Positions 11,467-23,616 of a stretch of DNA of 64,000 bases are shown one piece after another. Within the stretch, counting starts at the first letter, position 1. Each line of letters opens with the position of its first letter. This stretch comes from Hyperoplus lanceolatus (lineage: Eukaryota > Chordata > Actinopteri > Uranoscopiformes > Ammodytidae), in NCBI GenBank assembly GCA_026929865.2, contig CM049414.1:2234001-2298000 (forward strand), in the 5' to 3' direction. Position numbers and translations under genes: made by a program. Under the pieces are notes generated by a model that was not told where the DNA came from, ran no database searches, and saw nothing but the letters and a program-made list of their open reading frames with translations.

Positions 11467-12642
11467 GGTCCTATTGCATAAAACTAGGATAAGGGATTAA
11501 CCTAGGATATTTCGGTTATCCTGGCTTGCGTTAGCCATGATCTGGTTGCATAAAAGCGGAGGGACAGAAGTTACCATGGAGACTTATCCTTTACGTTTAG
11601 CCTGGTCAGGACCAGCTGTCACTCCGATCTGAAATCAAGGTGTTTAACAGTTATTCCATGATCTTCCGTGTATTGCTTTATTTTCATTAGCCTGTTTTAA
11701 GGTACCACATACAAGACTGCATTGTCATTTAGTTAAATAGTTCCTCCTTTTTATTTATTTAACCTGAACCATTTATAATTAACTTAATTATAATTAGATT
11801 AAGATGCAATGATATAAATTATAATAATTGATGTTCAATATTGCAGGCTATATTTATACAATTGATTATCGATGGCAGATGACGTTGCAAGTGTGGGTCA
11901 AATAAATTCACTTTGTACTTATCACTATATCGAGGTGCATCTAAAACAAAATTCAATATCAATGAAAAATTCCTTTTTTCTGTAATTGAATTCAAAAAGT
12001 GAAACTTAAATATATTCTAGATTCATTACACATGAAGTGAAATTAATCTAGAATAAACATACTTTTCAGAAGGTCGACATTTCTGTATTATAAATCCTTT
12101 TTCTGATTGTTTGTATGTAACATTCTCATATTTTGAGATACTGGATTTTTTATTCCATGATCAATCAATCATCCACAAAAAAGGCCTGACATATTTCACT
12201 TTGTGTAATGAATCTATGAAAGTTTCACTTTTTGAATGGACTTTCCGTGAAATTCAATTTTTAGATGCAGACTGCTCACTGTCAACTATTTTATCATAAA
12301 ATAATGCAGGGACATCAAGATCAGATGGCAGAGAATACATCTGCTGTATGAAATGAACTGCCCCCTGACTTACGGTTTAAACTACAAGGCATTGTGGGAA
12401 AATGGGCCGTCTTTTCCATTTTTCCATCAGTAAATCTGTGTTTGATCTTTGGGTCTACTTCTGAAAGCTGTGGGCTGGCACTTAACAGAATTACTTACAC
12501 CTGGCTTGACAAAGCGGCCCCTTTACATCCTGGATTGGCGTTTATGCAACTGACTAATCCAAAGTGCCCTGGCTAGACTTTGTCAAGGCTGGCTTTATCA
12601 ATCATCCTGGATATCTTTATTCCACTTTTATGCAATAGGCCC
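11467..12642. mobile_element. PIF-Harbinger-like element, 1176 bp, CTG target repeats
   Basis: Terminal inverted repeats GGTCCTATTGCATAAAA (left) and, reverse-complemented, GGGCCTATTGCATAAAA (right) are flanked by CTG at 11464-11466 and 12643-12645. A 3-bp duplication fits PIF-Harbinger. Subterminal blocks repeat the theme of GCATAAAA and CCTGG at both ends. The interior is AT-rich and has no transposase. It includes an imperfect inverted repeat with arms at about 11990-12043 and 12193-12237, both built on ATTCAAAAAGTGAAACTT. Assignment rests on ends and duplication only. Confidence 0.68.
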
Positions 12643-12645
12643 CTG

Positions 12646-13555
12646 GTGCACGGTGTAGTCGTGTATGGCTTTTGCACGGAGAAAAAAAAAATCTTGGAAA
12701 AACATAATTATTATTATTTCGATACACCCCTCCCCCATTCCACAGAAAACATAATGTAGCATTGTTTGCCCTTGCCCTCTGTGGACCTTGAAATGTTGGC
12801 CCAAAGTCAACTCCTACTATGTGTGAACCGGCATAAACACCAAGAGATTGCTTTGCTTAATTGTTTTTTTATTATTTCCAACGTGTACGCATGGAACACA
12901 TATCGTCCTGGCTATAATTCATATTCTACCAGTCGAAGGTATAAAGCCGTTATGTCAGGTGTCCGCGTGACATTTAGCTATGTCTATACTCAGTGCTTTC
13001 CCCCGGCTACGTCCTCCTCCCCATCCAATCTGAAAGTGCCAGTAAGTGTGCATTATAAGGCTTTGGGCATGGCTTGCTGTTTAGTATACAGGAGCTACAC
13101 AGAGAGGACATGATACTCCTTTAATGCCTCTGCTATTAAGAACCAAATCACATGGCAAACACTTCATTAAACAGCCCGAGGCGCTGTCATTGTTTAATGA
13201 CATATCGATGTGTTCGGTGGACAACAAGCGCTCTCTCTTTTTTCTGTCTTGCTCTCCCCTGGGGGGTGTGATGTGTCACTCCATCTCTCGCTAATCCATG
13301 TCTCTGGAGAATGCAGCAGGATAGGGCCCACTGGTGACAAGGTGCATTAAAAATGGAGCGCTTTTATCTCTGCCGGGGCGGTTCATTAATTTTGCATGGT
13401 TTCGTAGAGGTCCTCCAAAGCGCCATCATCCAGATCACTTAACTGCCCTCTGTAAACAGAGACTGTATACTTGTCATCACACAATATTGACACATATGAT
13501 TTAAAGCTCCATTCAGAATATGGACCAACTTTTTAGTTCTAAGCAGTGGTGTTAA
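12646..13555. other. No gene recognised; candidate conserved non-coding block
   Basis: No coding exon is visible. The part at 13125-13460 is locally less repetitive, with TAAT-containing blocks such as CATTAAACAGCCCGAGGCGC and GGTTCATTAATTTTGCATGG. That style is typical of vertebrate regulatory elements, but this is only an impression from composition. Confidence 0.35.
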
Positions 13556-13583
13556 GAGTATCTGAAAACCATACTTAAGAGTA

Positions 13584-14369
13584 TAGTATAGTAGATTTTA
13601 TTTGGACATGGACATGACAATGTCATTGGACGAACCAGATGCATTGTTTACAGTGTGTTAGCATAAATGCTAGTTTACAACACCTGTCCACAGGAGGCTT
13701 TTTTAAAAACAACAAAATAAACTAAACAGAACAGAAACAAGATCAAATACTGATAAAACAATGATAATTAAAAGATTAAAAATGCAGTATACAATAGAGT
13801 ACAGAGCAGCAATATAATGAGTCAAATATATATAGGCTACGTAGAGTAAAACAAAGGCAGCATGATCAAACAATAAACCAGTTGTAAATTATTTGTGTGA
13901 GCACTGTTGATTTGATTTGAGCCGTTGTTTAAGTTCTCTGTTAAAAGTGTTGCTATTAGTCTCTAGTTTTAGACTAGTGGGCAAGAGGTTCCACAGTTTT
14001 GCCCCCTTTGCAGAGAAAACAGACTGACCGAAAGATGTCTTGTGCATTGGAACAAGACAATCACCATTGATGGAGGCTCGTGTATTTGCCCGACAGTGGT
14101 GACACATGGTTATTTACACACTTGAAAAACAATTTAAGATTACTCAAATTAATAAAGTTATCAAAGGTGAGAAGGTTGTGTTTTTTTAGAATGCCACAGT
14201 GATGCCATCTCATGGGTTTCCGGTCCATGACTTTTATTGTCTGTTTGTATATTGAAAAGATAGGTTTTAATGTGGTAGAAGAAGTTTGTGACCAGAGTAG
14301 AGATGCCTCGCTAGAAAAATGACCAGGTAACAAGTGACCTATTACAATACTAGGTGAGATAAAGTACAA
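13584..14369 (-). mobile_element. 5'-truncated jockey-superfamily LINE
   Basis: The minus strand carries the last part of a reverse-transcriptase ORF (see the pseudogene at 13889-14369). It is followed by a 3' UTR ending CATGTCCAAATAAAATCTAC near 13590. Similar stretches built on AGTATCTG, AAAACCAT and TTAAG lie on both sides, at about 13556-13583 and 14370-14394. They may be a long, diverged target duplication. The clade (L2, CR1 or Rex1-like) cannot be settled from this fragment. Confidence 0.65.
13889..14369 (-). pseudogene. LINE ORF2 C-terminal region, frameshifted
   Basis: Two overlapping minus-strand frames together give the carboxyl end of a LINE reverse transcriptase. The upstream frame (14061-14369) contains KVMDRKPMRWHHCGILKKHN and NLSNLKLFFKCVNNHV. 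The downstream frame (to 13889) contains HKTSFGQSVFSAKGAKLWN and LLPTSLKL, the 'SF..KGAKLWN.LP' signature seen just before the stop of jockey-superfamily LINEs. The reading frame changes near 14100, so the copy is dead. The stop at 13889 is probably the original one, since 3'-UTR-like sequence follows directly. The RT catalytic core is absent because the insertion is 5'-truncated. Confidence 0.7.
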
Positions 14370-14626
14370 AAGTATCTGATTTCAAAACCATTTAAGTATC
14401 AATAATTTATGTTAATGCTACACGTAAAAGCCCTCCACTTACGTTACCTAAGTAGAAGACGATAAAAGTAAAAGCACCAGGCTTTCAGCAGATAACTGAG
14501 CGGTAGGCCTTTGCTGCCTGTACGGCACTAAAAGGATACAACGTTAGCGACTAGCTGGTGAAGACTGTTGAGCAGTCGAGAGCTAGCAAGACCTCTTTTA
14601 AATTGAATCCATTAATGCAACTTTAA

Positions 14627-14743
14627 AGCTGGAGTCAGCCAGGCTTTGTCAAAAATCTGTGAATATTTCCTCACAATCCACCACCTGTCCGTACTGTGTG
14701 TGATTTTGACAACAAGCGTGCTAAATAATCCCTGACTCAGCCT
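14627..14743. mobile_element. Small TTAA-target MITE, 117 bp
   Basis: TTAA at 14623-14626 and 14744-14747 encloses ends AGCTGGAGTCAGCC (left) and, reverse-complemented, AGGCTGAGTCAGGG (right). The AGCTGG start resembles the element at 62067-62322. It has no coding content. Confidence 0.55.
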
Positions 14744-14747
14744 TTAA

Positions 14748-16544
14748 CGCCTACTACAGTGATGGTTGTAGCGATGCTACTAGTTTAGTTACAGTGTGTT
14801 TGTTATCACAGCTTTTTGTATCAATTCCACTAGCTATTTTTGTACACATACATAAGATAATAATAAACATCACATGACAATAGGTTAAAATGAGTACTTT
14901 TGTTCTCTATATAGGTTTCTATGATATACTAGCTTCACTAGCTTCTGGTTTTAAGGTAGTTACACAACCCTGGATGTCAAACCTATGCTATAGCCAAAAC
15001 ATGCCTTCAGAATCTCAGCTATCTCCACCATGTAGGGCATGTTGTCAATGTGCCAGGATTTTCTGGGAAAAGATGTGGGGTGAAAGGGACAAGAACTGAA
15101 AGCTTTGGGGAGGTAGTTATATCCCCAAATCAGGGACAGCCACAGGCAAACAAAATTGGTGTTCTGCAGTTCAAAACCAAAACTATTGTTCCTTTCCCTT
15201 TCTGTCAACGTTGTGCTAGCAGAGACATGCAGGCTATAGGCCAGGCCATCCAGGGGAAAGGATATCTTGTCTGGACCTTCACTGTATAGCTTGAAAGCCT
15301 GTATCATTTAACATGTTTGGGCTAAGGGCTCAAAACAACGCTAATGGCCTCTCTGAGATCTCCATAGACTTCCAAAGGGGGGTATCTGTTACACCACCCA
15401 GTCTTGGCCCTCTTGAGAAGTCACACTTCACGTTGTTTTTGATGCTGCATAAATCACAGTGGCTGGCTGTGACAGAGGCCAGGGGGGGGGTTCTCGTGTG
15501 GGTCATGAGGGGTCACACACACTGGCGTTTGAAGGCAAGCCTGTGCACGATTCCAAATTAGAATTCTTCTCCAGCTTTTTATTTATTTTTTTTACTTCTC
15601 AACATGACTCTGGAGATGGTTAAGGGGGATATTTATTTTTTTTCCCCTCTTAAAAGACATATACTACAGTACATAACAGCAATCAATGCAAGACATTTTT
15701 TTTTGTAAACCTAGCAGCTCTGCTTTCATAGTTCTTGCTGTTATTCCATGTAGCGGGACTTATTGAAATTCTTTACATGTCCAATTGTGTTTTATGGTAA
15801 GGGTATGAGAAGAGAGACCTCTTGAAAATGATACTGCTTGTATTGATATGTGTCCTAAATTCATTGGCGAACTGCAAGTTGCGTCTGCAGGCGAGATCTG
15901 TTACCCGCGCTTGGCCCAGAACCCTAGAGCAGCCCTAGACCTCTCCCCCTTTCCCACTGACCAGTAAACCTGCATTGACCCGTATCGAACCAGCTTTTTT
16001 GTCCGTGGTGAAGGGTTACACCCTGCATTCACATCCAGGTCAATTGGACCTGCAGTGCACACGGGTGTTTCTCACCTCGTTCGGCTCAGCTCTGCTCGGC
16101 TTTTCGGTGGGAACAGAAGTCCCGGAATAACGCTGAATTCTGACCTAATATGCCATGTGTTTGGTAACAATAGCCTTTATTGACTGAATAATAACTGCTC
16201 CACCAGACAGATGACAATTATGATTTCAATATTGATTTAGGTTGTGTTTAAGCCTGTGAGACCCAGCTAAGCTGAGGGGCTGAATGTGTTAAAAAGACTT
16301 CAAAATTATAATATCCATAAGTTGTTAACCTGATCGTCCGCACCAACATGCAAATATGAATAAAACCTGTGCCGCAAACAACTGAGGTCCCGTGTGCATC
16401 CGCTATTATGCAGACCATACGGGCAAGAAAAGAGAGAAAGAGACAGACACAGAGAGACACACATTTTTTAATATATAGCCTATAGTTTGAGGTTTTAAAC
16501 TGTTCTATAGGCCTAGTCATCTGCAGTGACTTTATTAAGCTGAC
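14748..16544. other. No gene recognised
   Basis: Chance frames only. A G tract lies near 15482-15490 and T tracts at about 15580-15640. The region near 16060-16130 contains GCTCAGCTCTGCTCGGCTTT, which resembles words found in other fish repeats, but no ends could be paired. Confidence 0.5.
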
Positions 16545-16547
16545 TAA

Positions 16548-17534
16548 AGGTGCGAACACACCAAACGCGTTGGGTGCGGTGGCGGCGTTGAAAAATCCTA
16601 TTTTTGCATAGGGACCCATTGGTTTAGGCGCGATGATGCGTTGGCTGTGGTAAAGCGGCGCTTTGGGCACGGTAGCCGCGTTACCAAAGCGTCACCGTGC
16701 CATCGCACCACCGCGCGAGTTCAAAAAATTTAACTTTTAACGCTCCAACGCGTGACGTTTAGAGCTTGACCCGACGTCACGGACACCGGCACGGTGGGAG
16801 CATGGGTGGGAGGACAACACAGAGGCTGAGAAACACCGAGTAGGAAATGCAGCCGGCTGGTGATATGAAGCCGCTCAGGGTTGGGTTAAAAGACGTGGGG
16901 AAAGTGAGCCAGAAGAAAGGGCTTCCTGGTTAATTCAGTGAATATAGCGGCTGTGCTTTAGCCGATAAACCAAGTTAGCACAGGTCGGATAGCGTTAGTT
17001 AACTCACCCGGTTGTGTGCGGCCACCACCTCCATAATGAACCCAAACATAACGGCTAAGTCCGGGGAACTTTCACAACGAGTACAGCGAAGCAACGGTGT
17101 TTATGCCTATATCTACGTCAGCATATCTACACAGCCAGGTAGGGTAATTGCCTTTATTTTCTACTGCCCTGTGCACAATGCTGATGTAAATGTGTTTGGT
17201 ATGGTTCTGCCTTGCTGTTTGTGTTCATTTCCGAGTGGCGTGAATCTGCAATGCTGTTTTACGGCTATTTGTTCCGTTCAGTTGCTGTTTATTTGTCTTT
17301 TGGCACAATTGTTGGCCGTGTAGTTGTTGTTTTTGTGTGGACATGAACGCTGTTGTGTCGGGTCGGGTCTGATCGCAGCCATGGTTGATTAGGGGAATAC
17401 ATATATCGGGGGAGATTTAGCTGCGTAGCGTTGGGCGCGTTGAACCATTTTTTGACACAAAATGACCAAGTGCCAGATCAGGTGCGTTGGGCGCTTTGGC
17501 CACCGCACCCAACGCGTTTGGTGTGTTCGCACCT
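16548..17534. mobile_element. PIF-Harbinger-like element, 987 bp, identical 36-bp ends
   Basis: The terminal inverted repeats begin AGGTGCGAACACACCAAACG and are identical over 36 bp (16548-16583 and 17499-17534). TAA occurs at 16545-16547 and 17535-17537, a 3-bp TWA duplication that fits PIF-Harbinger. The subterminal regions are GC-rich and repeat GCGTTGGGCGC-type words. A 103-codon frame at 17012-17323 resembles no transposase, so I regard the element as non-autonomous. Its ends are far better preserved than those of other DNA elements here, which suggests a younger insertion. Confidence 0.8.
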
Positions 17535-17537
17535 TAA

Positions 17538-20500
17538 CACCGCAGCGCTCATAATGCCAGCCGTCTGGAAAGAGAAGAGAACATGGAGTCTGTCTTATCT
17601 TAATATCATGACTTTAAAAGCACCAATTGACTTGCTTTAACATATTTTGTTAGTTTAAAATATGAACAATTTTAAAATATCATTTCGATGAGGCTGTTCA
17701 ATCAGAAAGTGACGGATCATAAGCAAACGTGCCGGCAAGCTCCGAGTTAGCCACCGGCGATCATACTATAATAAAAGACAGTAGGCTACATCTGCATGTT
17801 TCATTATACATCAGCATTTCATACATCAATGCCTACTACATCTCTTTCCATTAGAATACATTCAGAATGACACACTGATTTAAACGTGACAGTGTCACAA
17901 GTTACACACCTCACCTCCTGTGTGTGTGTTCTCACCTCACAGGTGCTTGCGGACAGTGGGTCGGCTGCTATAGTCAGTCTAAAATAAAGTCAGTAGCCTA
18001 ATGATCACTGTACAAAGGCAAAACTATAAAGGAAAGCTCTCTATTCTCTCTCTCTTCTGTGTTCACTTCACTGCACAGCTGGAGATCAGAGTGGGGTCTG
18101 CTGGCAGTGGGAAAAGGGACAATCGTCTATTTTAAACCTGCCTCGACCCGCTAATTTTGGTGCGAAAAAGGGTACTACTTTCCCACATGCAGCCTGGGTC
18201 ACACAGAATGTTGGAAAGATCCTTATCATCCCCAGAAACCAACAAGGCCATCTGTTTGAAAAGCTATCAAGTAAAGGCCCACATGACGCACATGCTGCCT
18301 ACACTGCCTCAATATTTCTCCTATAACAGCCATTTTATCTACATTTTTTTTTTTAAATACTTCACTTTCCATAATCATTCCTAGCACTATCCCGAAGGGT
18401 GTTACTGAAGGATTTGTTCAAATGTTGTAAATTATCTAATGTATGATACATTTCATTTCTCAAATACATGCTGTATCCAAAATCTGTTTTGTAAAAACTT
18501 TGGACACTAATATGTTTAAAAAAATATATTTTAACATCCAGATATTTTGGTTTTCACATGGTTCAAATGTATAGTAAGTATACTTAGTAAGATATTGCTA
18601 CATGTTCAATTCAAACATTTCTGACAGTTCCTTTATACAAAAGATAATGTAAGTAATCATTCGGTAAAGTTCCATGATGATATCTAGGAGTTAAAAATGG
18701 AACCCTATTCACCTGCAGTGTTTCACCCTTAAATCAGAGATTGTGTACCACATCTGCAGAGAGCAAGATATTTCACTTACTTAAGGTGTAGCAGTGACAG
18801 TGTGCAATGTTGTATAGGAAGATAGAGTGTGCTTAAAGAAACAAGGAGGGTGATCAGTTCAGATGGCAGGTAAGTCTCTCTGGGTGGGAGGAATAAATGA
18901 GACCCCATAACTCAACATCAAATAGGTCATTTGTCATTGCTGAAAAAAGACAACCTGTATGAGCATTACCGGATCTGGTGCCGACAAGTGTTCCAAATCG
19001 AAAAAACTAAAACAACAAAATCCAGTATTTGCCCCTCTGGAATAAAAAACACAGACACACACACACACACACACTTGATAGCACTGTCCTGTGAATACCA
19101 GGTATATGTTTAGAAGTTGGATAATTCCTTCAACCCATTAACAGTAAAACCTTCAATTTATCTGACATTTAAAGCAGTGGAAATCAGGAGCAAAGTCATT
19201 TTGTGACATTAGGATCGCCCCAATCAAGGGATCCAGCAGGTTCAAGTCAAACCATGTTTTGACACAAGATCTTTACTAGTCAATCATTGGCTAAACTTAT
19301 ACTTAACCACCTCATGGTTTGTGTGCATGAAACATGTCTAATTGAAAAAAATTGTGAAGTTTATCCTGCCTTTCTAGAGTCTATAGTCTATATAATCAAT
19401 TAATTCAATTCAATTTGGGTCCATAAGAAATAAATAAATAACAACTTTCATTAAACAATATTTTTGAATTGCATCATTCTTGCTTAAGGATACCTTAGTG
19501 AATGTGCTCTTGAGCAAGGCACCTAACCTCCTACTTTGGTAAATGTGTTTTGGCTGGTCGCATATTGAAGTGTCTGAATGTGAAACCGTACATACGTAGC
19601 TGACAAACAGCAAACATTTCCATTATATGTTCCATAAATGTACAGTTGGATAACATTTTCTGAAGATGAATTCTGATTCTTATTATTGTGCTAGCATCAT
19701 GAAGCTTATAGTTATTTATTATTCTTGTCAATGGAGAATTTGAGACCCATTTGGGATCATGGAAAATAATATGATTTCTGGTTCAAAAGTCTGGTTTGTC
19801 AAACAAAAACAATGTGAACATACAGTACACCATGCATCCCTTTGACAGACTGAAAAATACATGAAAATCCCATGACTACTGTATCTGATATGCTCTGGGC
19901 ATTGCTTCACATCAGAGATTTGTCAATCAATTTCAGATTACAACACACTCGTCATTCCACTGTACACCCAAGGTTGAACAAAGCCAGGAGTGTGGAGCAT
20001 TAGTGATCGGAATGAAAGCTTCGAGGAAAAATAATGTAAAAGGCAAAGTAGTCAAGTCTTGTGGGCATTTGACTGCGTGCGGCTGCATGTCGACTTTCGC
20101 TCTGATAGTTAGAAATCAAGATTTGCAAAAAGGCTTGTAGTCGGTGGCACATTTTCTGATGAATGTTTTCCTCTAGATTTGAATCTATAAATGATTAAGG
20201 GATGACACTGGCTTTGGGAAATGCAAGGCTCCCAGCAGGTGGAGGCTTACAGTATGGATTTATCCCATACCAATAAAAGTCTCATCGCTAGTGTTCAGGG
20301 GGCCCCAAAATGCATTATTATTCATGAATCCTTCTTTTCCTTTGTCTTCCCCCATTCACTTTCCTGCTGTAGAAACACACAGACCGTGCCACGCACCAGC
20401 TTTACCCTATACATGGATTAATGCTGTGGCTTCCGAAAGCTCCAACGTGGCCTGCTTTCTAAAACAACAGAGGCAAAAACACACATCCATATCAAACCAA

Positions 20501-20836
20501 GACAAACATACATACAGTACATGCATTGTGGATGAGTTAATAACATATTTAAGATAAGAAACTTAACTGTATAGTTTGTCAAAGAGTAATCAGAAAGTGT
20601 GCTAAACAAAGTCGGAAGTATGTCCAAGTTGTCAGTAAACTATTACCTTCTTTGACCAGTTTACCTAACAGAGTCAAGTAGTGGTTCTTAAAGTGGCATA
20701 CTTCAAAGTAGTGCCAGAGACTTTGGAGGGTGATGGATTATCATTGATGTTCATGCAAGAGGGTCAAACTTCAAAGGGGGTTGGGGTCAGAGATGGGGGA
20801 GGCTGCTGCTTGCTCTAAGGCGGGTGCAGCCAAGTT
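17538..20836. other. No gene recognised
   Basis: Chance frames only. A short (CA)n lies at 19055-19074. At 19506-19527 the words CTTGAGCAAGGCACCTAACC resemble a motif found in some fish SINE bodies, but no head or tail is attached. Confidence 0.5.
19055..19074. repeat. (AC)n microsatellite
   Basis: Ten AC units. Confidence 0.9.
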
Positions 20837-20840
20837 TTAA

Positions 20841-21344
20841 AGCTCCCATATTATACACTTTTCGGTACTATTATACACCATATTATATGGTCTTAGTGGT
20901 CCCTAATATGTTTTTCTTTAATTGTTTGCTGAAAAAAACTTTCAGATAATTTATTGTACTATGCTGATGTTCAGCTAATCTCACAATGGCCTATTTTAAA
21001 AAAAAAAAAGCTCCCCTCGTAAATCTACAATCTTTGAGCTCCCCCCGCCCCCTGTCCGGAAGCGAAGCCAGATATGCCTCGCCCTCTGTCTGTCAGGGCC
21101 GTGGTCCAATAAGAAATAGGGGCGTGGGCTGCACAGTGGAAGCTTCTGGCTTTCCAGTTTGTGAGGTCAGAAACGAGGAGAATTCTGACTGGAGTATATT
21201 GGGGGGGAGGTGTGGGGGTTTCAGAAAGGGGGAGACTGAGAAAAGTTGTTATTTTGTAATATTTTGGCAGTCTCTAGGCACACCGTGGACCCATGGATAT
21301 GTAAGAACACATTTAAAAAGTGCATTTAGCATAATATGTGACCT
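20841..21344. mobile_element. TTAA-target element, family 2, copy A, 504 bp
   Basis: TTAA at 20837-20840 and 21345-21348 flanks related ends: AGCTCCCATATTATACACTT on the left and, reverse-complemented, AGGTCACATATTATGC on the right. The left about 110 bp match, in opposite orientation, the end of the copy finishing at 48682, including TGGTCCCTAATA-type and TTTGCTGAAAAA blocks. It has no transposase frame. piggyBac and Kolobok both use TTAA and cannot be distinguished here. Confidence 0.72.
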
Positions 21345-21356
21345 TTAAGTGCTTAA

Positions 21357-21726
21357 AGGTAAAGTAAGTGATTTATTTATGTTAATATAAGTGTTAAATC
21401 GCTCTTTATTCATACAGTGATCACTTATATAGTGAGCGCGTTTCATAAAGCCGATCTCTCAGTCACTCCTCGCTCTGCATGTAATCGGCAAATAAACTTT
21501 TCGGGGATCCCACTACTGATAACCAATCAGAACAGAGAACGCTACAAACCGGCACCCGTCTCACTGGCGGTGCACTTGCAGAGCGACAGAGGGGTGAATG
21601 TTAATGCACCTACAAATCCTACCCAATGTCTGTTTTGATGGTTTTTATCATGTTTCAACACACTTATGGATCTGAGATGATGCTAGATAACTCACTGGTA
21701 TCTAATGCCAATAGATGGTGCCACCT
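21357..21726 (+). mobile_element. TTAA-target MITE, family 1, copy B, 370 bp
   Basis: Bounded by TTAA at 21353-21356 and 21727-21730. From AGGTAAAGTAAGTGATTTAT it follows the full-length copy at 35776 through CACTACTGATAACCAATCAG and GGATCTGAGATGATGCTAG. It then jumps to a short different right end, GGTGCCACCT. It is therefore an internally deleted or recombined variant. It starts only four bases after the target site of the preceding TTAA element. Confidence 0.75.
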
Positions 21727-21730
21727 TTAA

Positions 21731-22356
21731 AACATAACCATCATCATGCTGCAGTAAGGATTGTTCTGATGGAGACATACAGCTTGAAGGAATTATTTTA
21801 AATGCTATTTCTTTCCATTTTGGATCTTCCTCTGTGTAGTCCCTTGAGCAGGGATTTCATTTTGAACAAACGGGTAGACGCTGTAAACATATAGGCCTGT
21901 GTACAGTATGCTACCTGCTGTGACTGATACATCACAGCTTCTTATCTGTTTGCTCATTCAAGAAAAAGAGAGACATGCTCTGCTGAGAGGGCACTTTATC
22001 ATTCCGCAAAGTCAGGGTATTCTGATAAACACTTATTTAATCAGTGTCACTCTAGTCAAATGAAAAGTCATGTTGATGTGAAATTTAAAATGATGCCTGG
22101 CGGGCACTTCCTCCCCTGTATGCTCTGCTCTGCTTGAACATTCAAAGCTTTTAAATCAATTTTTTTTAAAGAGTTAAATGCTCAGCTATAGGCTACTCTG
22201 GATTTCTATTGTGCACACCTCCAATAATCAATCTGTTTGTATTGTAACCTAAACATTGCCTATTCTTTTCCTTATAGTTCAGTCTGCATACCAGCGGTCT
22301 AGCCATTCATTCAACACTTGCTTCTAAATCAGTAAAGCTATAGCCTACTGAACTAG
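21731..22356. other. No gene recognised
   Basis: Nothing could be assigned on either strand. Confidence 0.5.
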
Positions 22357-22360
22357 GGTT

Positions 22361-22460
22361 GTCAAAAAAATCGATACTCAGACTAATCAATATTAAAAAT
22401 GAGTATCGGATTAGATACTACTTAAACAATATAATTTGCACTAGTATCGATACCAGCAGT
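22361..22460 (+). mobile_element. Candidate hAT terminal region
   Basis: CTAGGGTTGTCAAAAAAATC followed by GATACTCAGA and repeated GAGTATCG/TATCGATAC words is a pattern I associate with one end of a fish hAT family. No matching TGACAACCCTA end or 8-bp duplication was found downstream, so this is one-ended and tentative. Confidence 0.3.
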
Positions 22461-23613
22461 GCTGTCTTCTCTCCAGCTGACACACACCCCCATACAGCAC
22501 AGCTGCAAACAGACAGGCACACAGCCCCTCCCCTCACCTGCTGCAGCCTCTTATAATAGGTCCATGGCCACAGCTAACCTCATCACAACACTTAGCAACT
22601 AATTAGCTGGTGTAGCCAGCATAAAACCTAACATGAAATACCTACACCCTGGTCTTTATGAACAATTTTGAGTGTTCAGTTAAGTCCTGTTAGGATTAAA
22701 AAGTTATCACAAATATTAACCTGGCCGGCAGCACAACAGAATGTTAAACATTTAACTATTAGCAATTTGTGGATAGCCACGCTAGGCGCTACAGTGTCAC
22801 AGTCAAAATTGCGGTGTTGCTTCTCCCTATAGGCTACAAGATTAAGTATTGTGTTGAGGTGCAATTTTAATCTGATTTTTAATTAGAGGTTTGCCTCATT
22901 GAGGTGTCTAAGGGACAATTAATAAGTAAACCATGTTGTTGATCTGCGACGCAGTGTTTCTCAAGTTAACACATGGGCTGAATTAGCGGGCATATTTTGT
23001 GGATTAATATCAAGTTGGTCCACTGGGCTGTCCCCTGGCTGAGAAAAGTCTAGCTGAAGGCTGTACTTTATTCAGGGGCCTCAGGCATCTGCTTAACTTG
23101 ATGATTACCATTTTAACTAGTCCTCATAGGACACTGTGCAATCATTAGAGAAGGACATCGCTATGAAGGTTATGGATTTTGTTAAACAGACATCACAGCA
23201 CACACACATGCAGAATATCATATAAGATTGTGAAATGGGACAGAAGGTAACATGAAAAAAAGCTTAATACCAGATACTATTTATTGGCATTAGACATGCA
23301 TCTGACGCACTACATAAATAACAAGTCATTATTCACTCTGGTATGTATGCGTGTAGGATTGTAATGATAACACATGTTTTGACACCTTAGAAAACATAAT
23401 AAAAGTACATTCAATGTCACTAGTTAAAACATCTAAACTAGATCATTATATGCATGTCTGCCTCCTCTTCACATTGGAGTCGCCCCCCATCAACTTGGGC
23501 GGAGGCTTGACAAGTCGTCCCCCGTGCAAGTCATGCCCTGCTATTGATCCGTCACCATCAACAGCAGCAGTCCCCTCCTCCTGCACTCAACTATCTGGAA
23601 TCTCAATCTGACT
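22461..23613. other. No gene recognised
   Basis: May include the interior of the one-ended hAT candidate before it. No coding homology was seen. Confidence 0.4.
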
Positions 23614-23616
23614 TAT

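Noticed and set aside
17012..17323. 103-codon frame inside the Harbinger-like element as a transposase or Myb-like gene
   Set aside because: No DDE or SANT/Myb-like motif is visible. The frame is short and ends without related sequence.
19500..19530. SINE body word CTTGAGCAAGGCACCTAACC
   Set aside because: No tRNA-like head, tail or target duplication was found around it.
20671..20700. hAT-like start AGTGGTTCTTAAAGTGG
   Set aside because: A single short word with no opposite end and no 8-bp duplication.
22957..22980. hAT-like start CAGTGTTTCTCAAG
   Set aside because: One end only, and too short to separate from chance.
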